The notes beneath the pieces were generated by a model. That model worked only from the letters and a program-made list of their open reading frames with translations. It ran no database searches and was not told the origin of the DNA. Shown here in pieces: positions 34,563 to 42,941 of a DNA stretch of 55,229 nt. Position 1 is the first letter of the stretch. Every line of letters begins with the position of its first letter. The position numbers and the translations under genes are program-made. This DNA is from JANSWP01 sp041941305 (GTDB lineage: Bacteria > Bacteroidota > Bacteroidia > Chitinophagales > Saprospiraceae). The stretch is taken from NCBI GenBank assembly GCA_041941305.1, contig JBGTQJ010000062.1, positions 1-55,229 of the forward strand, read 5' to 3'.

Positions 34563-35525
34563 TCATATTTCGTTTCTAATAAGGTAAATTGTATATCCAA
34601 CAAAAACTACAAACAAGATTCCTGCTTCCCATCTGTCCAGTTTCATTTTTTTGCCTGTAACCATTGCAATTAGAAGAAATACAGTTCCTCCAATTAGTAA
34701 ATAAATATCTAAATTAAAAGCTGTATTGAACTTTATCGGGTTTATTAATGAGCTTATAGCTAATATGAATAATAAATTAAAAATATTAGATCCAATTACA
34801 TTTCCGATGGCTATGTCGCTATTCTTTTTCATACCTGCAACAATTGAAGTTACAAGTTCAGGTAGAGATGTGCCTGCTGCAATTATGGTCAATCCAATTA
34901 CTTTTTTACTCACCTCAAATTCAGTAGCTATTTCAATCGCATTATCAACAACTAATTTGCCGCCCATTATCAGTCCTATTAGTCCAAAAATTACTGAGGT
35001 CCAAATTTTTGAATTGGGTGGGAATTCTTTATTAATATTAGTATCTAAATCCTCTGATTTTAATTGTTTGAAAACATAGAATAGGAAAAGAAAAAACAGG
35101 AGAAACAAAAGTACTCCTTCCATTTTTGCTATGACAAAATCACTTTGACCTAAAAAATTATTAGCCAGAAAATATATCAATAATATCGCAAACAAAGAAA
35201 TAGGAATTTCTCTCCAAGCTGTCTTGGACTGGACGCTTATTGGATAAATAAGTCCAACAATTCCAAGAATAACGAATAAATTAAAATTGTTACTTCCAAT
35301 AACATTTCCAAGCACGATTTCAGATTGATTTTCAAATGATGCTATAAAATTTACTACTAATTCAGGTGCTGATGTTCCAAAAGCTACTAATGTAAGTCCA
35401 ATAGCCAAATCAGATACATTGTTCTTTTTTGCAAGTGATGAAGAACCGCCAACTAACCAATCTGCTCCTTTTATTAGAAGCAAAAACCCCAAAATTATTA
35501 GAATACTCGGAATGAATATTGACAT
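34563..35525 (-). CDS. Calcium/sodium antiporter, YrbG-like CaCA family
   Basis: 320 residues from ATG at 35525 (MSIFIPSILIILGFLLLIKG; the frame opens 21 codons earlier). Ten or so transmembrane segments. The two inverted alpha-repeats carry FGTSAPELVVNF with LGNVIGSNNFNLF, and AAGTSLPELVTS with IGNVIGSNIFNLL. These are the ion-binding repeats of K-independent Na/Ca exchangers. It sits in the inner membrane. The stop overlaps a short downstream frame by ATGA. Confidence 0.9.
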   Translation of the reverse strand: MSIFIPSILIILGFLLLIKGADWLVGGSSSLAKKNNVSDLAIGLTLVAFGTSAPELVVNFIASFENQSEIVLGNVIGSNNFNLFVILGIVGLIYPISVQSKTAWREIPISLFAILLIYFLANNFLGQSDFVIAKMEGVLLFLLFFLFLFYVFKQLKSEDLDTNINKEFPPNSKIWTSVIFGLIGLIMGGKLVVDNAIEIATEFEVSKKVIGLTIIAAGTSLPELVTSIVAGMKKNSDIAIGNVIGSNIFNLLFILAISSLINPIKFNTAFNLDIYLLIGGTVFLLIAMVTGKKMKLDRWEAGILFVVFVGYTIYLIRNEI

Positions 35526-35628
35526 TTTTTTCCTTATTTGATCGAGTAATTTGTTCAACGAAATGTGAGGAAAAAAGGACGAGTTCAAATGCGTAGATTA
35601 TAATTTGCTAAAGCCCTAAAATGATATT

Positions 35629-36618
35629 TTATTCTCTTTTTCTATATATCAATGGGTTCTCAAATTTTAATTCAGGAATTTTTTCATCCTTTCCATAAAC
35701 GGCATAATATGCTAAAGTCTTGTTATCTAACTTAACAATTGCGGAAGAATATGCTCGTATGCTTCCAGTTTTTCTTTTAATGGTTGCAAAGTGGAACAAT
35801 GTGTCTTTACTAATTTTGCAATAACCGCTGTGAATTTCAGATTTATTTATTGTCGAAAATTCAATACGTGAAGTATTCGGATTATGAAAATAGGCTCCTT
35901 CATAATGAGAAAATAGTTTTCGTTCTTTTGTAAGCAGGTCATTGTCCACAAATACAAAATGTTCTTTGTTCCCTATTTTATAGTCAAGGACTGAAACAAA
36001 AGAAGAGTCTTGCGGCATACCTTCCCAGATGCCTTCAATAGTGTTGAAAAAAGACAACCCATGAATTAGTTTAATTACCTGTACTGTTTCTGTTTCTTTA
36101 ATCCAAATGTAGCTTCGTTTTTTCTCCCATTTTTCATCCTTTGAAATACTATATGATGAACCTAAATGTAGGGTGTCAGATTTCCTTATCGTTTTATGCC
36201 CCTCCTTGTATTCCAAACCATTGGGTGTTTGGAAAATCTGAGATAGTTGGGTTTCATTTTCATTTATTTTTTGGATATGACCAACTCCATAAGTTCCATC
36301 CAATCCGATTTGGATGATTTTTGGTTTCTCCTGTTTACTATCCCATACTTTTCTAAATGCCCAAAAAACGGAACTTTTGTTGCCTTTATGAACTCCGAAA
36401 AGTTGCCCTTTTAAACTATAATTTTTAATGCTCCATTCCCATACAATTTGATATTTATCGAATACTTCTTGTTCGTTTTTATATTCAGAATTATCAGCAT
36501 ACCAGGTACCAATATCGTTTTGCATTTCATTCAAAAACCAATCTGGTATTGTTTCTTGAGAAAAGACTTGATAATTGACCGATGTTACAACTAATAATAG
36601 AATTATCTTTTCAATCAT
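35629..36618 (-). CDS. Hypothetical secreted beta-barrel protein
   Basis: 329 residues with signal peptide MIEKIILLLVVTSVNYQVFS. Two similar beta-rich halves are likely: the first from IGTWYADNSEYKNEQEVFDK with VWEWSIKNYSLKGQLF, the second from IEGIWEGMPQDSSFVSVLDY. The second half ends with SIRAYSSAIVKLDNKTLAYY. This looks like a lipocalin-like or SRPBCC-like double barrel, but I do not know the family. It is preceded by the attC-like site of the S41 gene. Confidence 0.6.
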   Translation of the reverse strand: MIEKIILLLVVTSVNYQVFSQETIPDWFLNEMQNDIGTWYADNSEYKNEQEVFDKYQIVWEWSIKNYSLKGQLFGVHKGNKSSVFWAFRKVWDSKQEKPKIIQIGLDGTYGVGHIQKINENETQLSQIFQTPNGLEYKEGHKTIRKSDTLHLGSSYSISKDEKWEKKRSYIWIKETETVQVIKLIHGLSFFNTIEGIWEGMPQDSSFVSVLDYKIGNKEHFVFVDNDLLTKERKLFSHYEGAYFHNPNTSRIEFSTINKSEIHSGYCKISKDTLFHFATIKRKTGSIRAYSSAIVKLDNKTLAYYAVYGKDEKIPELKFENPLIYRKRE

Positions 36619-36653
36619 TTGTCTTTGTTTTTTTTGTTTTTTTCTAGGTGAAA

Positions 36654-36719
36654 GGGAAACGGTTGGAATATGCGGTATGCGACCGTTTAGGGAGCATTAT
36701 CGCATATAAATTGTTGGGA
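36654..36719 (-). repeat. attC-like site after the S41 protease gene (66 bp)
   Basis: On the minus strand it begins with core TCCCAAC (36719-36713) and ends with GTTTCCC (36660-36654). In between are imperfect arms with ATATGCGAT / ATATGCGG-type pairing. It starts 5 bases beyond the S41 stop. The core-box partner test cannot be completed because the 5' side of the S41 gene is disturbed by a mobile element. Less certain than the sites to the right. Confidence 0.5.
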
Positions 36720-36723
36720 AAAG

Positions 36724-38577
36724 TTATTCCTTAACCAATTCCTTAACCTTTAGAATTATGGGGTCAATATTTCCTCTCAAGGTTTCTATGGTTTCAAGAA
36801 TCTCAATATCAGGAACAATACCCGAATCAGGTTTTTCTGGTGAGTATGTGCCTATTATTGGTATATCGAACTCTATATTTGTGTTAGGTAACCTTACAAA
36901 GAACATAGTCCCTCCATTTAGCCCTTTCTGACTTCCTCCTGTAGTTGTTCCGATAAGGGTAGCCAACTTTGAGGTTTTCGCTAATTCAGCAAAATAGAAT
37001 GTAGCAGAACTGTTTGCTTCATTAACGAGAAGATAAATATTTCCTCTAAATCCATCACGTGTGGGGGAGATCTCAAGATTATCTGGCTTGGTCAACCTAT
37101 ACAGTCCGTTTTCTTCTTTCCGCACCTTACCTGTGAAGTCATATACCTGGTCCGACCAGGTAAATAAGTATGGTCTCAACTCCTTGGGCACTTTTTCGTA
37201 TGCCACAAAGTCTTCTCTTTGAATGGCTGAAATTCGCTGTTTCGCCAGCATACGTCCGAGATAAAGCACTATTTCATCTTGCCCGCCTTCATTCCCTCTA
37301 ATATCAAGGACCAAATTGGTGGCTTTATGTTTTCTGATTTTTTTAAAAGCATCTTTAAGAAAATTATTCCATTCAAAACCAAGCTGAAACACATCAAATG
37401 TACCAAGCTGAAGATAGGCGGTTCCTTCTTCCCAGAATTCCAGCTTCCATAAATCATCCGCCTTGGTAGGGGTTTCAGCTGATACTTGGAGAAGTGCTTC
37501 AGTCCGTTCTTGACGTGTAATGGTCTTTACGTTCACTTCTTCGATTAAAGCACTTCCTGCCTTTTGTATTTTCAACTTATATGCACCATCGTTGGGTGGA
37601 AATCGTAATGGAAAATATATATCAAAACTTTCAAAAGGACCTATCCCAAACAAGTTCAAGTCTGCCAGTCTTTTACCATCATTTGCACCATCAGCCTTCA
37701 CGAAACGGATCAATTCTTTGAGTATGTTCTCAGTTTTTATACCGTTGATATATAGGATTTCAGGATAGTTGTCCAACTGAGGATTTCCGCTAAGGTTTTG
37801 AGTGACAATCACCCTTCCTTCCACAATTCTAAAAAGAAAAGGAAGTTTATCAGCTTGATTCAATACCACTTCTTGAATAAAACCAGATTGATTAAAAAAA
37901 TTTGCATAAGTATGTCCACATCTTATTGCAGCCAGCATTTCTGAAAAGTTTAGATAAGCCTCCCGATAGGTCATTGGCTGCTGAAAACGGGTTTCAAAAA
38001 CTGAAAATAGACTATCTATTTGCTTATGCGTATTATACCTATATAGTCCGGGATGTAGAGACAACAATGAGTTTTTTGCAATTTGGAAATCCTCTTGTAA
38101 TTTACTTATGCTCAGTTTAGGAATTTTATCAACTTGTATTGGCTCTGGAACATTCCATTTAAGGCTATCAACCACCAATGTGTCTTGGTCTATCACCAGC
38201 AGACGGTTGGCTCCTTCCAATTCCCAAACCAGGTTGTCTAAGCCGTAAACAAACTTGTATTCTAATACCTGAACGCTATTTGATTTATTTAATTTAATTG
38301 TTGTTTCAAATATTCCATCTTCATTTTGGTCAGTGAGGTGATATGTTTTGTCCCAAGAAAGGGGCCTAATACTTCCACGTACTCCAAAATTTTCTTTACT
38401 GGTTACTTCTTTTGCATCAATACTAAAAAAAATTGTGATTATGTCATTCCTTTGATCTTGCCCTTGAAGTATTAAAGATGAGACAATCAACAGAACAGTT
38501 GTCATTAAGTATTTCATTGAATGATTTGACAATCTAATACGATTTGAAAAGTGTTTACTTATTCGCTTATTTATCAT
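36724..38577 (-). CDS. S41 family peptidase (tail-specific protease) with N-terminal beta domain
   Basis: 617 residues. The N-terminus (start at 38577 or at an internal Met near residue 21) has the signal MKYLMTTVLLIVSSLILQGQ. Residues about 45-130 form an AMPK/CBM-like beta domain (FGVRGSIRPLSWDKTYHL ... FETTIKLNKS). The peptidase core follows: LGTFDVFQLGFEWNNFLKDA, LVLDIRGNEGGQDEIVLYLG, and NEANSSATFYFAELAKTSKL, whose Ser is the nucleophile. TLIGTTTGGSQKGLNGG gives the later loop. It acts in the periplasm. An attC-like palindrome follows it, so it may be cassette cargo. Confidence 0.8.
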   Translation of the reverse strand: MINKRISKHFSNRIRLSNHSMKYLMTTVLLIVSSLILQGQDQRNDIITIFFSIDAKEVTSKENFGVRGSIRPLSWDKTYHLTDQNEDGIFETTIKLNKSNSVQVLEYKFVYGLDNLVWELEGANRLLVIDQDTLVVDSLKWNVPEPIQVDKIPKLSISKLQEDFQIAKNSLLSLHPGLYRYNTHKQIDSLFSVFETRFQQPMTYREAYLNFSEMLAAIRCGHTYANFFNQSGFIQEVVLNQADKLPFLFRIVEGRVIVTQNLSGNPQLDNYPEILYINGIKTENILKELIRFVKADGANDGKRLADLNLFGIGPFESFDIYFPLRFPPNDGAYKLKIQKAGSALIEEVNVKTITRQERTEALLQVSAETPTKADDLWKLEFWEEGTAYLQLGTFDVFQLGFEWNNFLKDAFKKIRKHKATNLVLDIRGNEGGQDEIVLYLGRMLAKQRISAIQREDFVAYEKVPKELRPYLFTWSDQVYDFTGKVRKEENGLYRLTKPDNLEISPTRDGFRGNIYLLVNEANSSATFYFAELAKTSKLATLIGTTTGGSQKGLNGGTMFFVRLPNTNIEFDIPIIGTYSPEKPDSGIVPDIEILETIETLRGNIDPIILKVKELVKE

Positions 38578-38587
38578 TATTAATTTA

Positions 38588-38790
38588 GAGCTTGTTTAAA
38601 TTTTAACTTCTTGTGCCACAGGCATCCCCTTGGGAAAAACCAATATTTTGCGAATCCCGAAATGCTTCGGGACAGGCTATGACTTCAAAAATCAATATTC
38701 ATTTGTCCTGACAAAATCATCTTGCTTTTTTTTGTCAGAACCACAAACTCTTGATTTTCAATTCTTTAAATTTTTAAATAAACGCTTACT
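38588..38790. repeat. Second MITE-like element, inserted in a PIN toxin gene
   Basis: Weak inverted ends GTTTAAATTTTAA (38594) and TTAAATTTTTAAAT (38765) bound a 200-bp element without ORF. Its centre has GGCATCCCCTTGGG and GCTATGACT, as in the element at 2473. Its right end starts just after codon 14 of the PIN remnant, so the insertion probably destroyed that gene. Confidence 0.45.
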
Positions 38791-38832
38791 TACATGCAAA
38801 ATATTGGTATCAAGAACTACTTTTTTAACCAC
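38758..38832 (-). pseudogene. PIN-domain toxin remnant, first ~14 codons
   Basis: It starts with GTG at 38832 and reads MVKKVVLDTNILH, the first beta strand of PIN RNases with the catalytic Asp, and then runs into repeat sequence until a stop. It follows the antitoxin-like tail by 3 bases, the usual order of an antitoxin-PIN toxin operon. Confidence 0.5.
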
Positions 38833-38835
38833 TTT

Positions 38836-38988
38836 TTAATTGGATTTTCTCATTTTGGTATTCAGAATCTCTTCAACTTTTTCATCATCCCATTTATTTT
38901 TATCCCAAGCTTTATTTGCCGATTCTATTGCTCTTTGAGCAAAATATTGAGCAATTATGAAGTCCAATCTTTCAATGTTGAAATTACA
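38836..38988 (-). pseudogene. C-terminal remnant of a small antitoxin-like protein
   Basis: The open frame reads IERLDFIIAQYFAQRAIESA, later KWDDEKVEEILNTKMRKSN, then stop. The helical amphipathic tail and its position directly upstream of a PIN start fit an antitoxin. It overlaps the 3' end of the Fic frame in another reading frame, which shows that two genes were joined near 38965. Confidence 0.45.
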
Positions 38989-39430
38989 TCACTAATTTTC
39001 ACAGGCTCGTTGTTCCTTATAAACTCAAGTATTTTCTTTTGTTTATCATTCAGGTAACTTTTTTTGTCCTTTATTTTCGCATACCTATCCTCCAATTTCC
39101 TTATTGTTGCTTCAAGCGTATCTAAAAAAAATAGAATCCAATCATTAATTATTTCTTTATCTGTTCCTCTATTCTTTTGACCATTCATCAATGCTTTGTA
39201 ATAATCTTTTTTCCTCTTTTCGATTTCGATTTCCATTGATGCGTATTGCATGAAATCATACCCATTTTTCAAAAGCAGTAGAATGGTTAGCAATCTCGAC
39301 AGCCTACCATTTCCGTCTTGATAAGGATGTATTGAAAGAAATTCGTACACAAATGTTCCGATTATTATTAGTGGGTGTAATTCTTCATTTTCAAAGATTC
39401 TATTTGTCCATTGAATCAGACTTTTTTTAA
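38955..39430 (-). pseudogene. Fic-family adenylyltransferase fragment (both ends lost)
   Basis: About 155 codons. The Fic motif is HPYQDGNGRLSRLL (usual HPFx[D/E]GNGRxxR), and a C-terminal winged-helix start (NDKQKKILEFIRNNEPVKIS) follows. The 5' part is cut at the end of an IS91-like sequence near 39430, and the 3' part ends after TLKDWTS where it meets the antitoxin-like remnant. Fic proteins transfer AMP to target proteins, but this copy lacks the N-terminal part of the domain. Confidence 0.65.
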
Positions 39431-39584
39431 ATCCCAAAATCAACCAACCTCCATAAACAAAAAAAAAAGCCCGACTCTCAACTGACCCTACTATCTTCCG
39501 ATAACCACCAAATTTTACTTGCTTTCACCCATAGATGGGTCGGAATTTTTCCAAATCCACCGTTTCTTCAAAGGGACGGTCTTC
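39425..39584 (+). mobile_element. 3' terminal remnant of an IS91-like element plus start of a truncated cassette
   Basis: Starts with CCCAAAATCAACCAACCTCC and includes the conserved end AAAGCCCGACTCTCAACTGA, as in the copies at 42335 and 49455. From ACCAAATTTTA at 39507 onward the sequence matches 50202-50280, reaching the attC site in both places. So the two loci share IS end, ~80 bp of cassette start and attC body. No coding sequence remains. Confidence 0.6.
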
Positions 39585-39651
39585 GTTCAACAACGAGTTA
39601 TATCGAACGGGGCGCCACGTGCCCTTTCGTATAACTCGCTATTATTATGCG
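39585..39651 (-). repeat. attC-like site 1 (67 bp), after the propeller gene at 39754
   Basis: Read on minus: R''-side CGCATAAT, stem GCGAGTTATACGAAAGGGC, loop ACGTG, return arm with two bulged bases, end box GTTGAAC (canonical GTTRRRY). The body is the same as in the sites at 50281 and 50355. CGCATAA matches the complement of the GTTTATGCG box at the other end of the cassette (40959-40966). Confidence 0.7.
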
Positions 39652-39753
39652 TTCGTTTTTTATTATTTCAAGTTTATCAGATCGGTCATTTGAGTTTGTC
39701 AAATACTTCATTTAATTCATTTTTAGCTACTTTATCCAAGATTGCCCAAATCA

Positions 39754-40926
39754 TTACTCTGAAAAAGAGAGAAAGGATTTTCCATCATAGCGGTATAGCC
39801 CCACATCCCTCGTGCCGAACCATAGATTACCTTCTTTATCTTCAATAACAGAAAACACAGAATTATTGAGAAGACCATCTTCAGTGTTGAAATTCTCAAA
39901 GGACGTTCCATCGTAACGCCACACACCTTCACCATCCGTGCAAAACCATATGTTTCCTTTTTTATCTTCTATCATCGACATAACTGTGGAGTTACTTAAA
40001 CCAGTATTTTCTGTGATATCGATAAAGCTTGCCTTTCCGGCAGGCAGGAGTTTTTCATCTTTCCTGTCTTTTGCGGGAACAGATCTTAATACTCCACGAG
40101 CGTGAGTGCCCAACCATAGGTTTCCTTTTTTATCTATAATCATGGAACGATAAACATGACGGTTGTATTCGACTTTCTCTCTGGATTCATATTGCACTAA
40201 GCTTTTTCCATCGTAGTAGGTTACGCCGTCCCAATTCTGACCTGCGAACCAAATGTTCCCGGCTGGATCTTCTAAAATTTCATTGATAAGGAGTAGTCCT
40301 GAACCATCATCATTCTTAACACTGTCAATAGATAAAAAATAAGTAAAGATCTCTCCATCTCCCTGCTCGGCAGACCCGTCATATAGATAGATCCCACCTC
40401 GATAATCACCTTCTTCAAAATAACCGTCTTTATAATCAGCGACCCACAAACGACCTCTTTTGTCTTCAAACATAGTGTAGATAGATGAATGACTTAAAGC
40501 CGTATTTTGTGTAATGTCGATAAATGATTTTCCACCTGCCTGTTCGGCTGACGGGTCGTAACGACAGATGCCATTTCCAGTGCCGAATAATATATCACCA
40601 TTCTTTAATTGAATAATACTGCAAATTCCATTACTATTTAGTCCATCTTTGGTTGTGTAATTTGTAAATGAATCTCCGTCATAGCAAAAGACTCCTTCAT
40701 CATGAGTCCCGAACCATAGATTTCCAGCTCTATCTTCTATTGAAGAGAAAACAACTCCAGCTGTGCCCAACCTCTTAACAATCTTTGGAAGTTTTTCCCG
40801 AATTATTTTGGGCTTAGCAGTATTGTCTTTTTGCAAACTTGTACTGTTTTGTGCATTGCACGAGTTGATAAATGCCAAGGCAAAAAAGAATAGGGTGATT
40901 GGATTAAAGAAGCAAATTATCCTCAT
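39754..40926 (-). CDS. Propeller lipoprotein carried as a gene cassette
   Basis: 390 residues. The lipobox ALAFINSCNAQ gives Cys at about 23. Reg_prop blades repeat with the form EDRAGNLWFGTHDEGVFCYD, EDKRGRLWVADYKDG, EDKEGNLWFGTRDVGLYRYD. A longer blade 3-4 insert (SAEQGDGEIFTYF) sets it apart. It ends SFLSFSE, as does the chromosomal 18644 protein. It is flanked by attC-like sites 39585 (3') and 40959 (5' side), so it is cassette cargo. A 22-codon frame (MIWAILDKVAKNELNEVFDK) starts at its stop as TAATG and may be a vestige. Confidence 0.85.
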   Translation of the reverse strand: MRIICFFNPITLFFFALAFINSCNAQNSTSLQKDNTAKPKIIREKLPKIVKRLGTAGVVFSSIEDRAGNLWFGTHDEGVFCYDGDSFTNYTTKDGLNSNGICSIIQLKNGDILFGTGNGICRYDPSAEQAGGKSFIDITQNTALSHSSIYTMFEDKRGRLWVADYKDGYFEEGDYRGGIYLYDGSAEQGDGEIFTYFLSIDSVKNDDGSGLLLINEILEDPAGNIWFAGQNWDGVTYYDGKSLVQYESREKVEYNRHVYRSMIIDKKGNLWLGTHARGVLRSVPAKDRKDEKLLPAGKASFIDITENTGLSNSTVMSMIEDKKGNIWFCTDGEGVWRYDGTSFENFNTEDGLLNNSVFSVIEDKEGNLWFGTRDVGLYRYDGKSFLSFSE

Positions 40927-40958
40927 TTTAGTATTTTATTATTGGTTAATCTATGACG

Positions 40959-41050
40959 CATAAACGTCCGGCGCTCGGCGGCGTGGCAGTGCGCATTGGC
41001 TATCGCGGGGTTGCATTATTACTGCCATGAACGCTGGCGTTTTATTAGGC
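40959..41050 (-). repeat. attC-like site A (92 bp), after the propeller gene at 41060
   Basis: On minus it begins GCCTAAT and ends GTTTATG. Arms GCGTTCATGGCAG and CTGCCACGCCGC pair with extrahelical bases, and the large centre is shared with the sites at 49249 and 51128 (CGGCGGCGTGGCGGTGCG family). GCCTAA is the complement of the GTTAGGC box at 42195-42201 on the 5' side of the same gene. Confidence 0.75.
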
Positions 41051-41059
41051 ATTCGTTTT

Positions 41060-42166
41060 TTATTTCCATGGGCCTTCTTGAGTGACATTTATAATAGACG
41101 AGTCTTTAAATCTAAAAAGTCCTCCAGAGAAACCGAACCAGAGTCTTCCATTTCTATCCTCCAAAATACTTTGAGTACTTAAACTCCATGTCAAATCCAT
41201 TCGGTCTGTACCGTTAAACAATGTGAATTTTCTTCCATCATATCGATACACACCGGAATTCGCTGCACCAATCCAAATGTTTCCTGCTTTGTCCTCACAA
41301 ATGGAATAATAGGACTTTTCATTGAGTCCTTCAATTTCAGGAAAGCGGGTGAAAGCAATACCATCATATAGACTTATTCCCCCCTCATTAGTTTCTTCAG
41401 GGGTACTGGATGGAATAGATGTGAACCAAATATTCCCTTGGCTATCTTCCATGATACTATTAACATTATTACTGCATAAACCCTCTTTTTTTGTGAAATG
41501 AGTAAAGGATGTTCCATCAAATTTACAAACACCGAAGCCGTCTCTTCCGAACCATAAGTTTCCATCTTTATCTTCTATTAAACTCCAAACCTTGCCAGAT
41601 TCCCAATTGTAAGATGGATTTTCGATAACCGGGGTAGGAATATTGAATTCATAGAAAGACGAACCATCATAACGAAAAAGACCATCATTCGTGCCAGCCC
41701 AAATATTACCTTTTCCGTCTACTAGAATGTTGCAACCAAGGCCATGAAGCCCTTCCTTACTTCCAAAATTGGCAAATGTTTTTCCATCATATTTAGACGC
41801 TCCATTATGAGTGCCAAACCATATATTTCCCTTCAGGTCTTCTGTTATACTGGCAACATCATTTCCACATAGTCCGTCTTTCGTAGATATGTATGTCAGC
41901 ATTTTTCCATCATAACGAGCCGCCCCTCTGCCCATTGTTCCAAACCAAAGATTACCCTTATTATCCTCAAATATATCTACTATAAATTCGGCTATTTGAG
42001 GGGCACTTCCTAACTTCCAAATCTTGGTATATGAGCTAGAGAGTGGTTGGGTGATTTGTTGATTTTCCTTTGATGTGCTTAGTTTATCTTGTCCAATACA
42101 GGAAGTAATGAAGACTAAAGCGAGTAAGAGCATAAATACTTCATTTTTTAATATAGACATTTTCAT
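41060..42166 (-). CDS. Propeller lipoprotein carried as a gene cassette
   Basis: 368 residues. The lipobox is LVFITSCIGQ. Reg_prop blades include FEDNKGNLWFGTMGRGAARYD, TEDLKGNIWFGTHNGASKYD, EDKDGNLWFGRDGFGVCKFD. It ends SIINVTQEGPWK, the same signature as the chromosomal gene at 27751. The gene lies between attC A (10 bases past the stop) and a half attC at 42195. No promoter features are evident, as expected if cassettes rely on an upstream promoter, but the 5' neighbours have been replaced by IS and intron remains, so its expression is uncertain. Confidence 0.85.
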   Translation of the reverse strand: MKMSILKNEVFMLLLALVFITSCIGQDKLSTSKENQQITQPLSSSYTKIWKLGSAPQIAEFIVDIFEDNKGNLWFGTMGRGAARYDGKMLTYISTKDGLCGNDVASITEDLKGNIWFGTHNGASKYDGKTFANFGSKEGLHGLGCNILVDGKGNIWAGTNDGLFRYDGSSFYEFNIPTPVIENPSYNWESGKVWSLIEDKDGNLWFGRDGFGVCKFDGTSFTHFTKKEGLCSNNVNSIMEDSQGNIWFTSIPSSTPEETNEGGISLYDGIAFTRFPEIEGLNEKSYYSICEDKAGNIWIGAANSGVYRYDGRKFTLFNGTDRMDLTWSLSTQSILEDRNGRLWFGFSGGLFRFKDSSIINVTQEGPWK

Positions 42167-42194
42167 TTTTTGTCCTTGTTGTTTTTATAATGAT

Positions 42195-42243
42195 GCCTAA
42201 CTGCACGTGTATGTGGCGTTGCGAGCTTTTGCTCGCAATGAAG
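42195..42243 (-). repeat. Half of an attC-like site
   Basis: The canonical box GTTAGGC (minus, 42201-42195), an outer arm CATACACGTGC and the inner hairpin TTGCGAGC-AAAA-GCTCGCAA are present. The other outer arm with its R'' box is missing. Instead the sequence passes into the intron-like piece at 42243. So the next cassette was disrupted exactly inside its attC. Confidence 0.6.
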
Positions 42244-42348
42244 TCGAGTAGGTCAGGGGCTCACGCCCCCTTCCCCTCTCAGAACCGCCCGTGCCAGTTT
42301 TCCAGCAAGCGGCGCTGCATCGGCGGCGTTGGCAGCAAAAGCTGCCAT
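42243..42348 (-). other. Possible group II intron fragment joined to a second attC half
   Basis: Read on minus, ACGGGCGGTTCTGAGAGGGG, then a GC-rich hairpin GGGGGCGTGAGCCCC, then CTACTCGAC. This resembles the conserved structural segment near bacterial group II intron reverse transcriptases, but no RT is present. Between it and the IS91 fragment is GGCAGC-TTTT-GCTGCC with GCCGCC arms (42312-42346), which looks like the inner stem of another attC. Class C group II introns are known to favour attC sites. Identity is tentative. Confidence 0.35.
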
Positions 42349-42490
42349 GCGGAAGGTTTTTAAGGGTAAGTTTATGGCAGAACTAAAAGCGTTGAACAAA
42401 TCCAAAACCGTTGATTTACCCAATGATTTAAAGGAAACATTGTATCGAAAAAAGTATCTGCCATTTTCCAAGAGGCGAACCACCAGATGA
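42347..42490 (+). pseudogene. IS91-like transposase internal fragment
   Basis: 47 codons from ATG at 42347 read MRKVFKGKFMAELKALNKSK and later LPNDLKETLYRKKYLPFSKR, then end. This matches the central part of IS91-family Y2 transposases (KVFRGKF...LP..L..LY...W). The catalytic HUH and Tyr regions are both deleted. The break at AGAGGCGAACCACC joins directly to the element's 3' tail as found at 49955, so an internal deletion through a short homology is likely. Confidence 0.6.
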
Positions 42491-42710
42491 AGGCTTCATT
42501 TTGAACATCGTTTTAAAACTTTAATCTCCTAACAACCAATTTTCAATTTGCCACAAAAGTGTCCGAATCACCCCATGCCCAAACTCAACTTTTTGACCCC
42601 AAAAATTGCTTTTTTTGAAAATCTGAAGCACCGTTTTTAATTCCCAAAATCAACCAACTTCCATAAACAAAAAAAGCCCGACTCTCAACTGACTCTACAC
42701 TCGGGTGCAT
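42491..42710 (+). mobile_element. IS91-like 3' tail
   Basis: A non-coding tail shared with 49990-50190: TTTTGAACATCGTTTTAAAA, AAGTGTCC, TTGCTTTTTTTGAAAAT, and at the end AAAGCCCGACTCTCAACTGA as at 39470. Together with 42347-42490 it forms a deletion derivative of one element. Confidence 0.55.
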
Positions 42711-42739
42711 TTCAATTTGTCGCATCTGCAGTAACAAGT

Positions 42740-42815
42740 GGAGTCTGTCGAAGAGGACTCGGCGGCATCTTGGAATTGGCTTTTTACGTGGTCGGAGTCC
42801 TCTCCGAGAGACTCC
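42740..42815. repeat. Long hairpin, 21-bp arms, before the TonB receptor gene end
   Basis: GGAGTCTGTCGAAGAGGACTC is split by a 34-base loop from an inverted copy with two mismatches ending at 42815. The last gene-free stretch here (42816-42941) shows nothing else. It may be a terminator for the minus-strand TonB receptor, a REP element, or a diverged attC; no core-box partner was found. Confidence 0.5.
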
Positions 42816-42941
42816 GCCAATTACAGTTGATGCGCTCTATATGTATTTAACTCCCATTTTGCGAATTTTAATTTTCACTAAAAAGCAATGACCCTAACCA
42901 ATCCGCCAGTAGCACCTTCAAAGTTAATCTAATTTTTTGGT

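Noticed and set aside
42253..42483. Minus-strand 76-codon ORF (MVRLLENGRYFF...)
   Set aside because: Its upstream half is antisense to the IS91 fragment and the rest covers the attC/intron-like structure. No protein features.
42740..42815. attC site after the TonB receptor
   Set aside because: Long arms but without recognisable core boxes at the ends and without a partner upstream of the receptor.
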